A stretch of 64,000 bases of DNA from Azolla caroliniana (lineage: Eukaryota > Polypodiophyta). Position 1 is the first letter of the stretch. Each line of letters starts with the position of its first letter. The position numbers and the translations under genes are program-made. The notes beneath the pieces were generated by a model, which had not been told where the DNA came from, searched no databases, and was given only the letters and a program-made list of their open reading frames with translations. Shown here one piece after another: positions 43,387 through 54,849 of this stretch. Location: positions 10,540,001-10,604,000 of the forward strand of contig JBHGNT010000016.1 in the NCBI GenBank assembly GCA_043228905.1. Direction: 5' to 3'.

Positions 43387-44390
43387 ATGGATAGAGGCAT
43401 GGCGAGCTCGCTTCCAACAGAGAAGCTCGACAGAACCAACTACGCGTCTTGGTCCTACAAGATGCACCAGTACCTGCTCGGGCACAGCTACTGGAGTTAT
43501 GTCGAAGGAGCTAATGATGCGGCACCTGAATCGACACACAGAGACTTCACGTCGTCGGAGCAATCGGCGAGCAGGGTATTGTACTGCTTCGCGTCGTGTG
43601 TGGGCGAACAGCTATTGAGGTATGCTCGGGATGCAAAGACGCCAAAGGGTGCGTGGGAAAATCTGAAGAAGATTTTCGCCGCGAGCACCACAGCCAGGAA
43701 GCTTCAGATCCGATAGGAGTTGAGCTACCTATGACAACGCGACTTGTCAGTGGCGGACTATACCTCAAAGATCAAGGATATCTGCGACTCCCTCGCCTCC
43801 ATAGAGGTGAACATCGAGGAGAGCGAGATGGTCCAGATCTATCTTGGAGGTTTGGCGTCCAAGTTTGGAGCGTTCCGAACGGCTGTGTGTACCCGAGAGA
43901 ATACGTCATCCTTTTTCAACTTACAGTCGATGCTCCTGGTAGAGGAGAACCACGCGGGTGTGTCGACGAGCACGCACACCGACAACAAGATGTTGTACAC
44001 GGAGGGAGAAAGGCCCCGTGGTCGTGGCGGACGAGGCGAGTCGGTACGCAATGGAAGCGGCCGACGAGATCAAGGAAGAAGGCACCGAAGTGATGTCGAC
44101 AGCAACTCCGGACCCTCCCGAAACAGCGGGAGTCGAAGCGATGAGAACCGGCAAGGGAAGGCCATCGCGGAGTGCTGGTACTGTGGCAAGAAAGGCCACA
44201 GGGAAAGTGAGTGCTGGAAGAAGCGCGATGATTCGGAGAGAACTGGTTCTAGAAACGGCTCCAGACATACCGACAAGGGAAATCGGCAGCGATCGCACTA
44301 CGCCGAAGACTCCGGGAGAGCCGGAGAAGGGCCTGCCTTCGTGATGAGACACGAAACAAACTCAATGAAACAAAGCACCCCGGGATCGGA
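43387..44390 (+). pseudogene. gag: Co1b gag
   Basis: It starts MDRGMASSLPTEKLDRTNYA, then MHQYLLGHSYWSYVEGAND, NLKKIFAASTTARKLQIR and TAG at 43714-43716 (CAG expected; Co1a has a Gln codon). From 43744 it reads MSVADYTSKIKDICDSLA, GGLASKFGAFRTAV, an Arg/Gly-rich stretch and the zinc knuckle CWYCGKKGHRESEC at about 44173-44214. It leads into protease without a stop. Confidence 0.92.
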
Positions 44391-45791
44391 CGAGGTGTGG
44401 TACGTAGACTCCGGCGCGTCAAACCACATGACGAGCCATAAGGAGTGGTTCTCGTACCTTGAAAAACCGATACAACCTGGAGTAGTCGCAACAGGAGACG
44501 ACACTCCGCATCCGATCGCGAATGTCGGAGAAGTTCCCTTCCCCTTAGCCATGTCGGGCAGAAAGGGAAACTCATGAACGTGTTGCACGTCCCGACAATC
44601 ACGAAAAACTTGGTCTCGGTCGGACAGATCGTCGACCAAGGAATGGAGGTTCGGTTTACACACCTCGGGTGCTTCATTGAGGAAGAAGGCCATGTGATTG
44701 CGCAAGGGCGCAGAGACGGGAGGATGTTCATCCTCGACTCCACTGACGGCGGCACCGCAATGTTCACGAAGGGAAGAAAAACTGAGTCGGACATCGACTT
44801 GTGGCACAAGCAGATAGGCCACGTCAACTACCAGCGGCGTCAAGATCTGCAATCAAAACAGGTAGTGTTCGGATTGCCCAAGTTTAGTGGCCGAAAGGCA
44901 CAAGTTTGTGAAGTTTGCCAGCTCGGGAAGCAACACCGACTTCCTTTCCCCAACGAGCGAAACCGGAGCCGGAACAAGCTCGACCTTATACACTCCGATG
45001 TATGGGGACCGGCACAAAACGTTAGTCTTGGCGGGAGCCGATATTTCGTCTCCTTCATCGACGACCACACGCGGCACATGTGGATCTACCTCATTGAGAG
45101 GAAGAGCGAAGTCTTCGACTGTTTCCGGGACCTCAAAGGGTTCGTGGAAGCCGAAACGGGACGAAAGATCAAGTGCTTGCGGTCGGATGGCGGGAAAGAG
45201 TACTTTTCCGGTCAATTCAACGGTTACCTACAACAAATGGGAATTCACCGCGAATTCAGTTGTAGATACACGCCAGAGCAGAACGGCGTGGCCGAGAGAA
45301 AGAATCGGTCAGTTGTGGAAGCGGCACGGGCAATGCTGGAGGAAAAGAGCTTGCCCAAGTTCTACTGGGCCGAGGCGGTAAGGACCGCGGTATACATCCA
45401 AAACCGGATCGGAGACAAAGTGTCGGCGCACAAGCTATATTTCGAAACGAAGCCGAACTTGCGACACTTGAGGTTGTTCGGTAGCATTGCGTATGTGCAT
45501 ATACCGAAGGAGAAAAGGAGGAAACTGGACGCAAAGGCCGAGAAATGCATCTTGGTCGGTTACTCGGACGAGCAGAAGGGTTATAAGTGTTATAACCCTC
45601 ACACCAAACAAGCGCGTGTCAGCCGCGACGTTGTGTTTGACGAGTCCGCGTCCTGGTACCTGCCCCCGACTACGAACCTCGACTCCAATCCGAGCTCTGA
45701 CGATGAGGTCAGCGAGGCCGAGATGCCTCCGGATGAGCCCAAAATCGAGAGCCGTGAAGAGAGTCCGATTTCGCTCCATTTGGACGACTGA
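44391..45791 (+). pseudogene. pol: Co1b protease and integrase
   Basis: The protease motif VWYVDSGASNHM is at 44395-44430. A 5-bp insertion near 44540 breaks the frame (TGA 44575). The integrase frame (405 residues from 44574) has LWHKQIGHVN, VCEVCQLGKQH, LDLIHSDVWGPA, LRSDGGKEYFSG, TPEQNGVAERKNRSV and CYNPHTKQARVSRDVVFDE, with zinc finger and D, D, E intact. It ends at TGA 45789. Confidence 0.93.
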
Positions 45792-45841
45792 GTCGGTACG
45801 ACCAGTCCGATGAAGAGCCGGCGAGTAGTGGAGACTCGGCC

Positions 45842-46645
45842 GTGCATTCCCCGCGCAGGAAGCTGAGGAGACAGCTTATGCACAAAGAGAAAGGGAAGAA
45901 GAAGGTGTCGGATTCTGGCACGGAAAGGAACGAGTCAGACCGACGCGAGTCCGACTCCAAGGGAATCGGTGACGGGTCTTTAAAGGTGAAGGCCGCGTCA
46001 ACTGAGAAGGCCTCGACATCGGCTAATGTGAGATTACACCGATCTACCCGCCAGAAGAATCCTGTTTTGCGGTTCGGATACAACGAGTACATGGTGTATC
46101 ATTATCCGTACATGACCCGTGTAGCGGAAGTGTGTGAGCCGGAGAGCTACGCAAAAGCGGCGAAGGACGCGAATTGGCGCGCCGCGATGGAGGAAGAGAT
46201 GCACGCATTGGTGGAGAACGAGACCTGGGACCTGGTTGACGCACCGAAGGGTGTGAAGCCGATCGGGTGTAGATGGGTGTACAAAGTCAAGTACAACACC
46301 GATGGCTCGGTCAACCGGTACAAGGCTCGGCTAGTGGCAAAGGGCTACGCGCAGAAACACGGCATCGACTACGATGAGACGTTTGTGCCGGTCGCGAAAA
46401 TGACGACCGTCCGTGTTTTGCTCGCAGTAGCTGCGGCCAAGGGGTGGCACCTACATCAGATGGATGTAAAGAATGCGTTCCTGCAAGGTGACCTTGAGGA
46501 ACAGGTGTACATGGTACAGCCCCCCGGATTTCACTCTAGAATGAACTCCTCAGCAATATGCCGACTGAAGAAGTCCCTTTATGGACTGAAGCAAGCCCCG
46601 CGTGCCTGGAACGCGAAGATCACGCAACAACTGCGTCGGTTGGGC
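45842..46645 (+). pseudogene. Co1b reverse transcriptase N-terminal half
   Basis: It has a charged linker, then [81 protein letters not shown] and [15 protein letters not shown]. It stops at QQLRRLG just before the YVDD catalytic block, where the sequence jumps into the 3' LTR. Confidence 0.93.
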
Positions 46646-46649
46646 GTCG

Positions 46650-46782
46650 GTTGAATATAGCTTTTTGTGTCTTCTCTCTGTCTCTCCCGCGTATACCGTG
46701 TAAGCTCAAGCTCTCCATTGAACCTAAGTTTCCTTCCTTCTGTTCGGTCTTCATACTTGCTTCCGCATGTTGCTTCCCTAAG
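46650..46782 (+). repeat. Co1b 3' LTR fragment
   Basis: TGTGTCTTCTCTCTGTCTC to CTTGCTTCCGCATGTTGCTT matches the last 115 bp of the 5' LTR. The upstream U3 part is missing. Confidence 0.9.
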
Positions 46783-47852
46783 AATGGCATGGTGATGTCC
46801 GGGATACAATCCCTGAGCACTTTGTTCATCGCTTTCACCATGTGAGCCACTGAGTTCGTCCCTCCTTGTGGCAGGGTACACATCCGCACTAGGCCGAGAG
46901 GAGTCCGCATTGTCGTAATGTCTCTGCTCTCCACGGCTAGTTGGAACTGATCATACCCCGAGTACAGATCACCGACAAAATAGATCGACCTTCCAGCGAA
47001 GGCCTCTGCGAACTCGTCTATGGTCGGTCCGATCCCTGCATTACGGATGGTCACCCTGTTGACCGGTTGTAGGTCCTGGATGAAGCGCAACGTGCCATTC
47101 TTTTTCGGCACCGTAAACCACCGATTCGAATACGGGGCACTCGACGGTTTGAGGATGCCCATCTCCACCTTTTGCTTTAGGAGCTCCATCAACTTCGGGA
47201 TGTGAGCTCTTGGCCCCGGAATCGGCTTGAGATTCCACGGTACATGCGGTACCGTGAAGATCACCATCGGTTCGACAACTGTCGGGTCTACGCACCCGAT
47301 CTCCTCCGGTGAGAATGCGAAAGACTTCCCGTGCCTCCCGAGCATTCTCCGAAACCGGTCCTCCTCCGCCGGCAGTAGGAAGCCGCCCCCACCGACCTTG
47401 AGCTCCCGTAGCGTTATGCCGGTGAACCGGTGCCCTATGCCGGCCGGATTCTGTAAACTTGGGTCCGACGCAACCCCTTTTATCCGCCCCTTGCTGCCCT
47501 CCGACAAGGGTGCCGCGACTGGCCTCACCTTCCGGTCCACCATCTTGTACTTTGTATCCACGCGGGCCGTCTAATCTAACCCGATCCTTTCCCCGAAGTT
47601 CGCGATGACTTCGTACATTCCCATCGATCCTACCGGAACGGTCCAGTCTCCTCTAAGGTCTTCATCGATCACCTTTCGTAGTTCGCCCAAGGTGTCGTCA
47701 AAAGAGACCGCCTCCACGGCGCCCCTGATGTCTTCGTCGGGGAAGAGGATTCCGCATCCCTTGAGCCGCTCCTCCGCTCGCTTCCTCTCCCGGCCGCTGA
47801 CGCCGGTTATAGTACAACCTCCGTGGTCGGAGAACCAAAACTTCCTACCCAT
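46783..47852 (-). pseudogene. pol: Gy1b reverse transcriptase N-terminal part
   Basis: From 47852 the minus strand reads MGRKFWFSDHGGCTITG and a linker, then from 47561 GIGHRFTGITLRELKVGGGGF, DPTVVEPMVIFTVPHVPWNLK, FTVPKKNGTLRFIQDLQPVN, DLYSGYDQFQLAVESRD, RMCTLPQGGTNSVAHMV and CIPDITMPFL. Co1b interrupts right at the catalytic FLDD block. The continuation lies left of 43098. Confidence 0.92.
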
Positions 47853-47938
47853 GGTACAAGTCTTCTTTCATTCTGTACATTTGTGGGGTTGTTCCCGGGT
47901 GTCCGGACTATCGTGGCCCCACGCCTTGATAGCCCTCT

Positions 47939-48784
47939 CTAAAAATCCCCTTGGGTTTCGCTGCCGAGGGCCTCGCGGTTACGCTCGTGGTTTGGTCGCA
48001 CCGTTAGGAACTGGACCGAGTGACGCCTGTCTTGGCTCTTGACTCTAGCATAGGCTGAACCGTTGTCCAGCACCTTGGTATCCATCCGTGTTGCCGTGAT
48101 ATATGGCTCTCCTAGTATAACCGGATGCGAGGACGTCTCCTGCACAAAGAACTGTTGGTCGATCTCGACATCGCCGATTTTCACCCGTACGTTCGGACAG
48201 GCCCCATGTAGTTCTTCCATGGCGCGCGTCGCTGCCCGTATCTTCCAACCATGCTTGGTGTTGATCGGCCATTTACCCTTCTTGTAGAAATCCATGGACA
48301 TCAGGTTGATTTTGGATCCATGGTCTACCAACGCCACCACTAGTTCCAGAACGTTCCCGATCCGTACAGGGGTTTCCGTAGTCGCCCTGGCCCAATGAGG
48401 CTTCGTGTAATGGCTTCCTGCCAGCTTGTCTTCCAAGGCTTCGTCTTCCAGGTGCGTGGTCCGTACCTCCACCGTCTTCTCCGGTTCCAGCTCCGTCAAG
48501 AGCCTCTTGCGCTTCACCAAGTCTACGATAGAGTCGTGGAACTCCCTCTTGGCGATTTCCAGCACCTCCCGCAATGACAGCTCCACTTTGCTGTCGAGGA
48601 TACGTTCCTCCAGGACCTTTCGCAGGTCTGTGGTCCTTTCGATCTCGGTGCTCAACCGAAACCCTGCCTGATTCTTTCCGTCCGACGCACCTTGGTTGCC
48701 GGCACTGGTCGGTTTCAGTCTGAACCGGGTCTCATACCTCGGGGGTCCGACCCCTCTGGGCTTTCCTGCCCGTTTGTCCTCCAC
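47939..48784 (-). pseudogene. Gy1b protease region
   Basis: A 281-residue open frame has a charged N-terminal part (LSTEIERTTDLRKVLEERILD). An aspartic protease core follows, with ALVDHGSKINLMS in place of D(S/T)G(A/S), and further on HPVILGEPYITATRMD and LTVRPNHERNRE. The 336 bp between it and gag (48785-49120) is coding-like but has stops (ETRRALELNTGRG). Confidence 0.85.
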
Positions 48785-49120
48785 CAGAACCTCGTAGTTT
48801 TGGCAAGTGGCTTCTACGAAGCCCGTTTTCTCTTCGATCGGATTGTCCCAACCAGTGACCTCCTAGACCCTCTATTCCGCGCGGTCCGCCTCTTCCTTCC
48901 TCAGCCGAACTCCGGAGAGGCCTTCTAGCACTAGCGGCCAGAATCCGGAGTCCTTCGCCTTCCGGGTCTCATCACCCCCGACCCGAATTCCCGCCGACAC
49001 CGAGTAGTTCACGGCTTCGATGTGCCGTGCCGTAGCCTCTTCCATCAACCTCTTCATTCTGCCGCGCCCCGTATTAAGTTCTAGGGCTCTCCGGGTCTCG
49101 CTCGCATGCACCCGCCCGTT

Positions 49121-50071
49121 CTAGAGGTACACCACGTTGGTCCTAAGCGCGTCGGCGCAATCGGCGCAATCCTTCCGAATGTGACCGATCGTGTCACACC
49201 ACATGCACCGCTGCCCAGCCGACGGCCTCCGGTTGCGAGGTTGTTCACCGCTATCTCTCCGGGCCTGTGCGATCTGCAGGTCGCGCACCATCTGTGTCAG
49301 CTCCTCTAGAGCCGCTCCTTCGGATGGGCCTCTGACCACGTCGTTCGATGCCGACATCGACTCCGGCCAGATTCGGGTCTCTTCCTTCCTCCCAGCTGGC
49401 ACCGAGACCGGTTCCTCGAGCCTCCTCCCCGGGACCGGCCCCAACCCCGACGTGCTTCCTTCGCTCCAATCGCGCCGTTTGTCGAAACGGTTGCAGACCG
49501 GTTTTACCACGGCCCAGTCCGTCGTGAGCCCTTCTTCCATTTCCAATAGGGGGCCCACCCTTTCCCTGTCGAGCGCATCCACCGACTTGACAAACAGCAG
49601 TACTCGACTTGTTTCGAGCACCGTCTGGTCCAGCGTCGACAGCCACGCGAACCGTTTTTCGAACTCCTGGACGAGCACCAACGTGTTCCTCCCCTTTCCG
49701 GGACTTTCCACCCACGCCATGAAGTCCTGCCTCCATAGCCGGAGCGAGTCGTCAAACCCGTACTTCTCGAGGAGTTGCAGCTCGAACTCCTCCCAAGTCT
49801 GGCATCCGGCCAGCACCTCGAGCACCTTCGCATGGATGCCCAGCGTCACCACCCGAGGGAATCTGGACAGCCGCCTGTCCACCAGAATATCCCTCATGAT
49901 CATTTCGGCCCGGTAAGCCTCCAAATAACTTGTGGCGTCTTTCCCTCCGAAACGGCCTATAGAGCCGACGATCGATTCTATGGCTCTGTCGAGGGTACCC
50001 GTTCCCTCACGAGCGCTCACCAGCCGGTCGACGGCCACCGCCATTGCCTCTGCTAGCTCCGATCCCCTCAT
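49121..50071 (-). pseudogene. gag: Gy1b gag
   Basis: The first ATG in frame is at 50071 (MRGSELAEAMAVAVD); nearby upstream codons in the frame are not ATG. The capsid-like region has LDRAIESIVGSIGRFGGKDATSY, WEEFELQLLEKYGF and FEKRFAWLSTLDQ, the retrotransposon gag helix pattern. The zinc knuckle CMWCDTIGHIRKDC is at about 49205-49164. The frame ends at TAG 49118-49120 after NVVYL. Gy1a has TGG at this site. Confidence 0.92.
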
Positions 50072-50095
50072 CTTTCGACTCCTTTGCCGCCCTTT

Positions 50096-50111
50096 CACAT
50101 CGGGTTCACCA
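50096..50111 (-). other. Gy1b primer-binding site
   Basis: On the minus strand TGGTGAACCCGATGTG begins four bases after the 5' LTR end. It should pair with a tRNA 3' end; the tRNA was not identified. Confidence 0.7.
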
Positions 50112-50115
50112 AATA

Positions 50116-50699
50116 TGTCGCGTTGTTACGCGCGTACGTGTAAAAAGGGGCGGGACCACGGGGGTTTTGGACCGAGGAGCGAGAGAGAGAGATCCACAGA
50201 CACGTAGAAGCGAGAAACGAGATATAGAACGTGACACTTAATTATAATGACAAGAGATTGCAAACTCCGACAGTCACAACCGACAAGGCGGCGACGGACC
50301 CAACACGGGGACCCAACTCACGCACACCGACGACAGTCACACGACTCGAAGAAAACAAAAGGGACAAAGGGAACGACTCTGCTAGAAGCACACAGGCTGT
50401 CCACGAAGCAGAGTCAGGCTGCTAGAGCAACGATTCCAGTAGAGAGAGCTCAGGCTTCCGTTCTGCAGCAGCGCTCCTCCCCTCCTCGCGCGCGATGCCC
50501 CATTTTCTCTTGTCCTCTTCCCTTTATTCCCTGTCCTCTCTGACCGGGATACGCACAATCTCCTCTAATAAATGCATGCAGCTTAGTAGTTACATCCACC
50601 GGTTCGCGTGCAAAGTATCCAGTCACGTGTTCATCCGTGTAAAGGCCGGTTTACGCACTTTCTCTCTAATTCCGCCTATGGCTGGTTTTCTTCACGACA
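50116..50699 (-). repeat. Gy1b 5' LTR
   Basis: On the minus strand it starts TGTCGTGAAG at 50699 and ends CGCGACA at 50116. It differs from 40111-40723 by roughly 5 percent plus a few indels. Confidence 0.94.
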
Positions 50700-50703
50700 A
50701 CGT

Positions 50704-51255
50704 GACGACCGGCACTACCGGAATCGCCGGAATCACAACGATTCCGAGGAAGATGAGCCGGAGGATGAAGACTACCATGGCCACCCGAGACATACTAAAG
50801 GGGGTCGGCGCTATGAGAATTACCGGCTGACAAACAAACGTGGTGGCTTCAATGGACCTCACAGAAAGCATCGGCAATATCAGAACCACCGGCGGTAAGA
50901 CGAAAGTTCGGACGATGACCGGCACCAGGAACCACGTCGGGACCAACAACAACCACCGCATACGCTCCGACAAACGAAGCAGGACCGAGAGGAGCAAGTC
51001 ACACTGGGGGATCGGTACACACCACCATGGGCAGAGAAGGGCGAATCTAGCATCCATTGTTTTGTTTGTCAACATCCCGGACATTATGCCACACAATGCC
51101 CATTACGCAAGGGCAAGGGGCCCGCAGTCAATACAATTACGGCGGAAGTGCAACAAGTCACGACACATCAGCAAACAAAAACAGCTGATTGGGCCGCGCA
51201 AGATGAGATACGGCGAACAACCTAGGCATGGGTTGGAAAAGCAAACGCTACAAAT
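50704..51255 (+). pseudogene. gag: Gy2b gag C-terminal part with third zinc knuckle
   Basis: It resumes after Gy1b with RPALPESPESQRF-frame sequence equivalent to NRNRRNYNDS of Gy2a. It then has KGGRRYENYRLTNKRGG and the knuckle CFVCQHPGHYATQC at about 51057-51098. A TAG occurs at 51223 and frameshifts lie near 50897. Confidence 0.85.
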
Positions 51256-53055
51256 GTGGAGCACATGCGGAAGGAATCCACAAACACGGTGGAGCTATTG
51301 GAGGACGAGGGACCATCCCCGGACCCCATTTGGCAAGCATTGGCAGGCTGTGAGATAACGTTAAACATGGAGAAGCTGTTGCAACTAGTCCCACAATTCC
51401 GCCAGGCCGTGGAAGAGTGGGTGACGGGCAGACCTGGGGTAAGTGTCGCCGCGAATTTCACAGACATTAGCGACGGACCGACAGTAGTGGATCACCACAA
51501 CCCGGTTATTAAGTCAATATTACACAGTCAGGAAATCCCAGGATGCGTAATCGATGGTGGCTTGGGCGTTAATGTAATTAGCGCGAAGACATGCGAACAA
51601 TTGGCAATTTCAGAATGGGAAGCTTGCCCGTTTTGGCTCCGCATGGCAAATACCCGCTCAGTACGACCATTGGGGTTGATACGTAAGGTAGACATTATCG
51701 TGGGCGGACATCGCTTCAACATCTCGACGGTAGTCCTCGCCCTAGATGCCCCAGGGGCGTACCCTTTGCTGTTGGGCAGACCGTGGCTTTGTTCAGCGAA
51801 TATCAAGCAGAGCTGGCAACACAAGTGTATCAGTTTTCGACGCGGACGCACCAAGGTCCGTGTACCAATGGAGGAAATGGCGGCACAACCCAAGGGCATA
51901 ACACCATTGTACGCAGAAGACATAAATATGATGGCTAGGGTGGATGCTACAGAATTAGAGGCATACCTAGACGAGCACCCTCGGATTATTTCGATGTTCA
52001 AAATTGACGTCATCGAGACCGCAGTGGAACATGCCACGACCACTACACTCCACGACGAGGCTTACGAACCAAACCCGGAGTCAATATTAAAACTAAGCAG
52101 AGCACAGGCAGAGTTCGACAAGGAAATTGAAATTTCATGGCAAGTCACCGCCTCAACCCTGGAAGAAGTAAACATGGGTACGGCGTCAGAACCCCGTTTC
52201 CTCTCCATCGCAAAGGAATTAAGGCCGGACCAGAGAGACGCGATGATCGTACTACTCAAGAAGTATAAAGATGTGTTCGCCTGGGCCCACGAGGACATGA
52301 AGGGGTTAGATCCGAAGTTCTATCAACATAAGATTAATTTAGCAACCGACGAGAAACTGGTCCAGCAGCGTCGCTACCGCATGAACCCAAACTACGCGGC
52401 CCGCGTAAAAGAAGAAATTGACAAACTCCCGAAGGAGGGATTCATACGGCTAGTTAAACAAGCTACATGGTTAAGCCCGATCGTGGTCATACCAAAGAAA
52501 AATGGCAAAATACAGGTATGCGTGGACTACCGAAAATTAAACGCCATAACCATTACGAACGCATTCCCTTTACCATTGACCGATAGCGTATTGGACGTCG
52601 TCGCAAGGCATGACATGTACAGTTTTTTAGATGGCTTCAGTGGGTACAACCAAGTATGCATGCACCCCGATGACCAAGAGAAGACGGCATTTGTCACGGA
52701 CTGGGGAGTCTATGTGGCAGTCGTCATGATGTTCAGGCTAAAGACGGCGTCGGCGACATTTCAACGGACAATCACGGAGATTTTTGGGGAATACATTCCG
52801 GCCTTCATGCAAGTTTTTTTAGATGATTTTGTGGTATATGGGAGAACAACCGACCATTTTACGCATATGCAACTGTGCCTGGAACGTTGCCGCACCACAC
52901 GCTTAAGCTTGACTCCCGCCAAATGTGCCTTCGGCATTACCAGCGGGGCTCTCCTAGGCGAGATGGATGTTGTTACTTCAAGAATTCGGTTTTGTAATTC
53001 AGCACTAGTTGGGTACGCTACACGCAGTGGCAGATGTTTTGAGCAGACTGGATAA
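51256..53055 (+). pseudogene. pol: Gy2b protease and RT in one 599-codon open frame, chimeric end
   Basis: The protease motif CVIDGGLGVNVISAKTC is at about 51544-51594. The frame reads through the site that is TAG in Gy2a and Gy2c (CPFWLRMANTRSVRP). RT follows: QQRRYRMNPNYAARVKEE, VIPKKNGKIQVCVDYRKLNA, SFLDGFSGYNQVCMH, FRLKTASATFQR, and VFLDDFVVYG at 52813-52842 with both Asp. At about 52965 the sequence jumps to the end of RNase H (WMLL, LQEF, VADVLSRLDNGE in a shifted frame), a loss of about 0.55 kb. Confidence 0.93.
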
Positions 53056-53340
53056 TGGAGAAACGGCGCAGAGGGATGACGACGACTTTCCGGATGCAAA
53101 CATTCTATGGTGAACAGCACGGAACGACGAGCGGAGTCCCCCGCAATACTCACACAAGACAACCGGGACACCATGAGAAGCCCTCCAGAAAACAGGGCAA
53201 CCACCCAACGACGCGCCTACGGGCCCTACACCATCCCCGGACACGGACACCGTAGCAGAACCAAACATCAGGGCCATTTTGGAGGAAGATTAAAGGGATG
53301 GGTCCGACGTGCCATGGCACTATCCCACAAGCGTGCCAGG
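53056..53340 (+). pseudogene. Gy2b RNase H end joined to ORF2 tail
   Basis: RDDDDFPDANILW (RNase H end) is followed near 53108 by sequence from the acidic ORF2 tail ending ILEED at TAA 53291. The integrase and most of ORF2, about 4 kb in Gy2a, are missing. The 47 bp before the LTR match Gy2a and Gy2c. Confidence 0.85.
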
Positions 53341-53796
53341 TGTTGTCCGCCAGAATAGTAACCGACGGACAAGTGCGTAGTAATATGGAATAGAATAACA
53401 TTGTAACGCATGTAACGGTTCACGCCGGAAGCGTGAACAGCTAAAAGACCCTGCCTTACGTATATAAAGGGCAGAATACTTTTGATAGAGGTAACGTGGA
53501 ATTTTGAATGTAAAAGACGTATCATAATAGATTTCTATCTTCTTCTGATATTTGTGGGTAGCTGTGGTTAATCTATTGTGTGTTTGTAATCCTTAAGAGC
53601 GTAGGCGTGAGTAACAATGTGTGCGCTAGCCCACTGTCGAAGGAGCTCGGTTGTAGCCGTCTCCCCGGATACGCTGCTAGGTTACGGGAAGTATCCCACT
53701 AAGTATTATGCACAGACGCTACCATTCGTTGTCACACAGACACTTGGAGGTCTAGGTCGGAGGACTGACCATAGACTGTGTTCCTAATCGGTAACA
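53341..53796 (+). repeat. Gy2b 3' LTR
   Basis: It starts TGTTGTCCGCC and ends GGTAACA, followed by AAGAT. It is the same subtype as the 5' LTR, with roughly 7 percent difference by eye. Confidence 0.95.
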
Positions 53797-54763
53797 AAGA
53801 TCCGAGAGATTGTCGCAACCTTCGGAAAGGTACTCTACTGGAATTTTCCTTGCCGACGTCGGCGAACCGACGTCTTACGAAGAAGCATCGGCATTTGTTG
53901 ACTCAGCCACCTGGCATCTTGCGATGGAATCGGAAATGCACTCCATTCACGCAAACAAGACTTGGGACTTGGTCGAATTACCGAAGAATTGACGTGCTCT
54001 TCCGTGTAAGTGGGTCTATCGACGAAAAGAGACATCCGACTCGACCAACCCAATGTAGAAGGCTAGATTAGTTATGAAGGGATTTCGACAAGAATATGGC
54101 GTCAACTTCGACGAAATCTTTTCACCAGTGGTGAAAATGACAACCCTTCGTTTCATGCTCGGCGTTGTGGCCGCCGACAACTTGGAGTTGATTCAGGTAG
54201 ATGTAAAAATGGCATTCCTCCACGGTGACCTACAGGAGGAAATCTATATGGAGCAATTGAAAGGCTTTGTGGCATCCAGCCAGGAACATCTAGTCTGCCG
54301 ACTCAGGAAGAGTTTATACGGCCTGAAACAAGCACCCCGACAGTGGTACAAGAAGTTCGACGACTTCATCCAGTCAGTCAGCTTGTCCAAGAGTGATGAG
54401 GACCACTGTCTCTTCACCAAAATAGCTCTAGACGGGTCTCCCGTCATCCTCATCATTTACATGGCCGACATGCCGGAGAGCTCAACGAACTCGTTCAGAA
54501 ACTGCGGTTGAAGTTTGCCATGAAGGACCTCAGCCCGGTAAGACACATACTTGGTATTAAGATTAGTCCGCATCACGATAAACGACAACTTTTCTTGTCT
54601 CAAACTTTTCGGTCCTTTGAGGATCGACTTCAGCTTTTCCGACCCGATTGGTTCGGTCTTCTGTCTTTAGATCTTGCCGACTCGAACAAAACCGATCTGT
54701 CTGATAAACCTTGTATATACCTTTAATTTAAGATAACCCATGTATACGCCCATTACAGGGGAG
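53797..54763 (+). pseudogene. Co2b RT remainder and 3' untranslated region
   Basis: The RT reads SATWHLAMESEMHSIHANKTWDL, VNFDEIFSPVVKMTTLRFML, VDVKMAFLHGDLQEE and [17 protein letters not shown]. The YVDD site is destroyed by a 20-odd-bp deletion (IIYMADMPESS). After LGIKISPHHDKRQLFLSQT it jumps near 54606 to the Co2a 3' untranslated sequence, so RNase H is gone. It ends in the purine tract CAGGGGAG before the LTR. Confidence 0.9.
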
Positions 54764-54849
54764 TGTCGAATACGAGTGTATAATGGTTGTATTCCAAGTT
54801 TGGGCTATTTCTGTAAATAGCATAAAGGGTAGTTGCCCTAGGATAGTCA
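54764..54849 (+). repeat. Co2b 3' LTR, left part
   Basis: It starts TGTCGAATACGAG and runs to AGTCA (54845-54849), the 5' target duplication of Co3a. It lacks about 25 bp (CACTGTCCCTTTGG region) present in the 5' LTR. Confidence 0.95.

Larger units (their letters stand above)
43099..46782 (+). mobile_element. Co1b: Ty1/copia element nested in Gy1b RT
   Basis: A shortened 5' LTR, primer site, gag, protease, integrase and RT N-terminal half are followed by a 3' LTR fragment. The RT second half and RNase H are deleted. About 28 bp of Gy1b expected between the flanks are missing and no clean target duplication remains. The right end is accurate to a few bases only. Confidence 0.9.
40111..50699 (-). 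mobile_element. Gy1b: Ty3/gypsy element (minus) nested in Gy2b gag, carrying Co1b
   Basis: LTRs are at 40111-40723 and 50116-50699. ACGT flanks both sides (40107-40110, 50700-50703). Read on the minus strand the order is LTR, primer site, gag, protease, RT, RNase H, integrase, polypurine tract and LTR. Co1b interrupts the RT. Without Co1b it is about 6.9 kb and is the most complete Gy1 copy here. Confidence 0.95.
31493..53796 (+). mobile_element. Gy2b: Ty3/gypsy element carrying Gy2c and Gy1b, internally deleted
   Basis: LTRs at 31493-31942 and 53341-53796 are flanked by a perfect AAGAT duplication (31488-31492, 53797-53801). Gag is in three pieces, split by Gy2c and Gy1b. Protease and RT are one open frame. 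RNase H, integrase and most of ORF2 were deleted. Its own sequence is about 4.6 kb against 9.5 kb for Gy2a. Confidence 0.96.

Noticed and set aside
43099-46782. Clean 5-bp target duplication for Co1b
   Set aside because: CATCC on the left and AGAAT on the right do not match, and about 28 bp of Gy1b are missing at the site.
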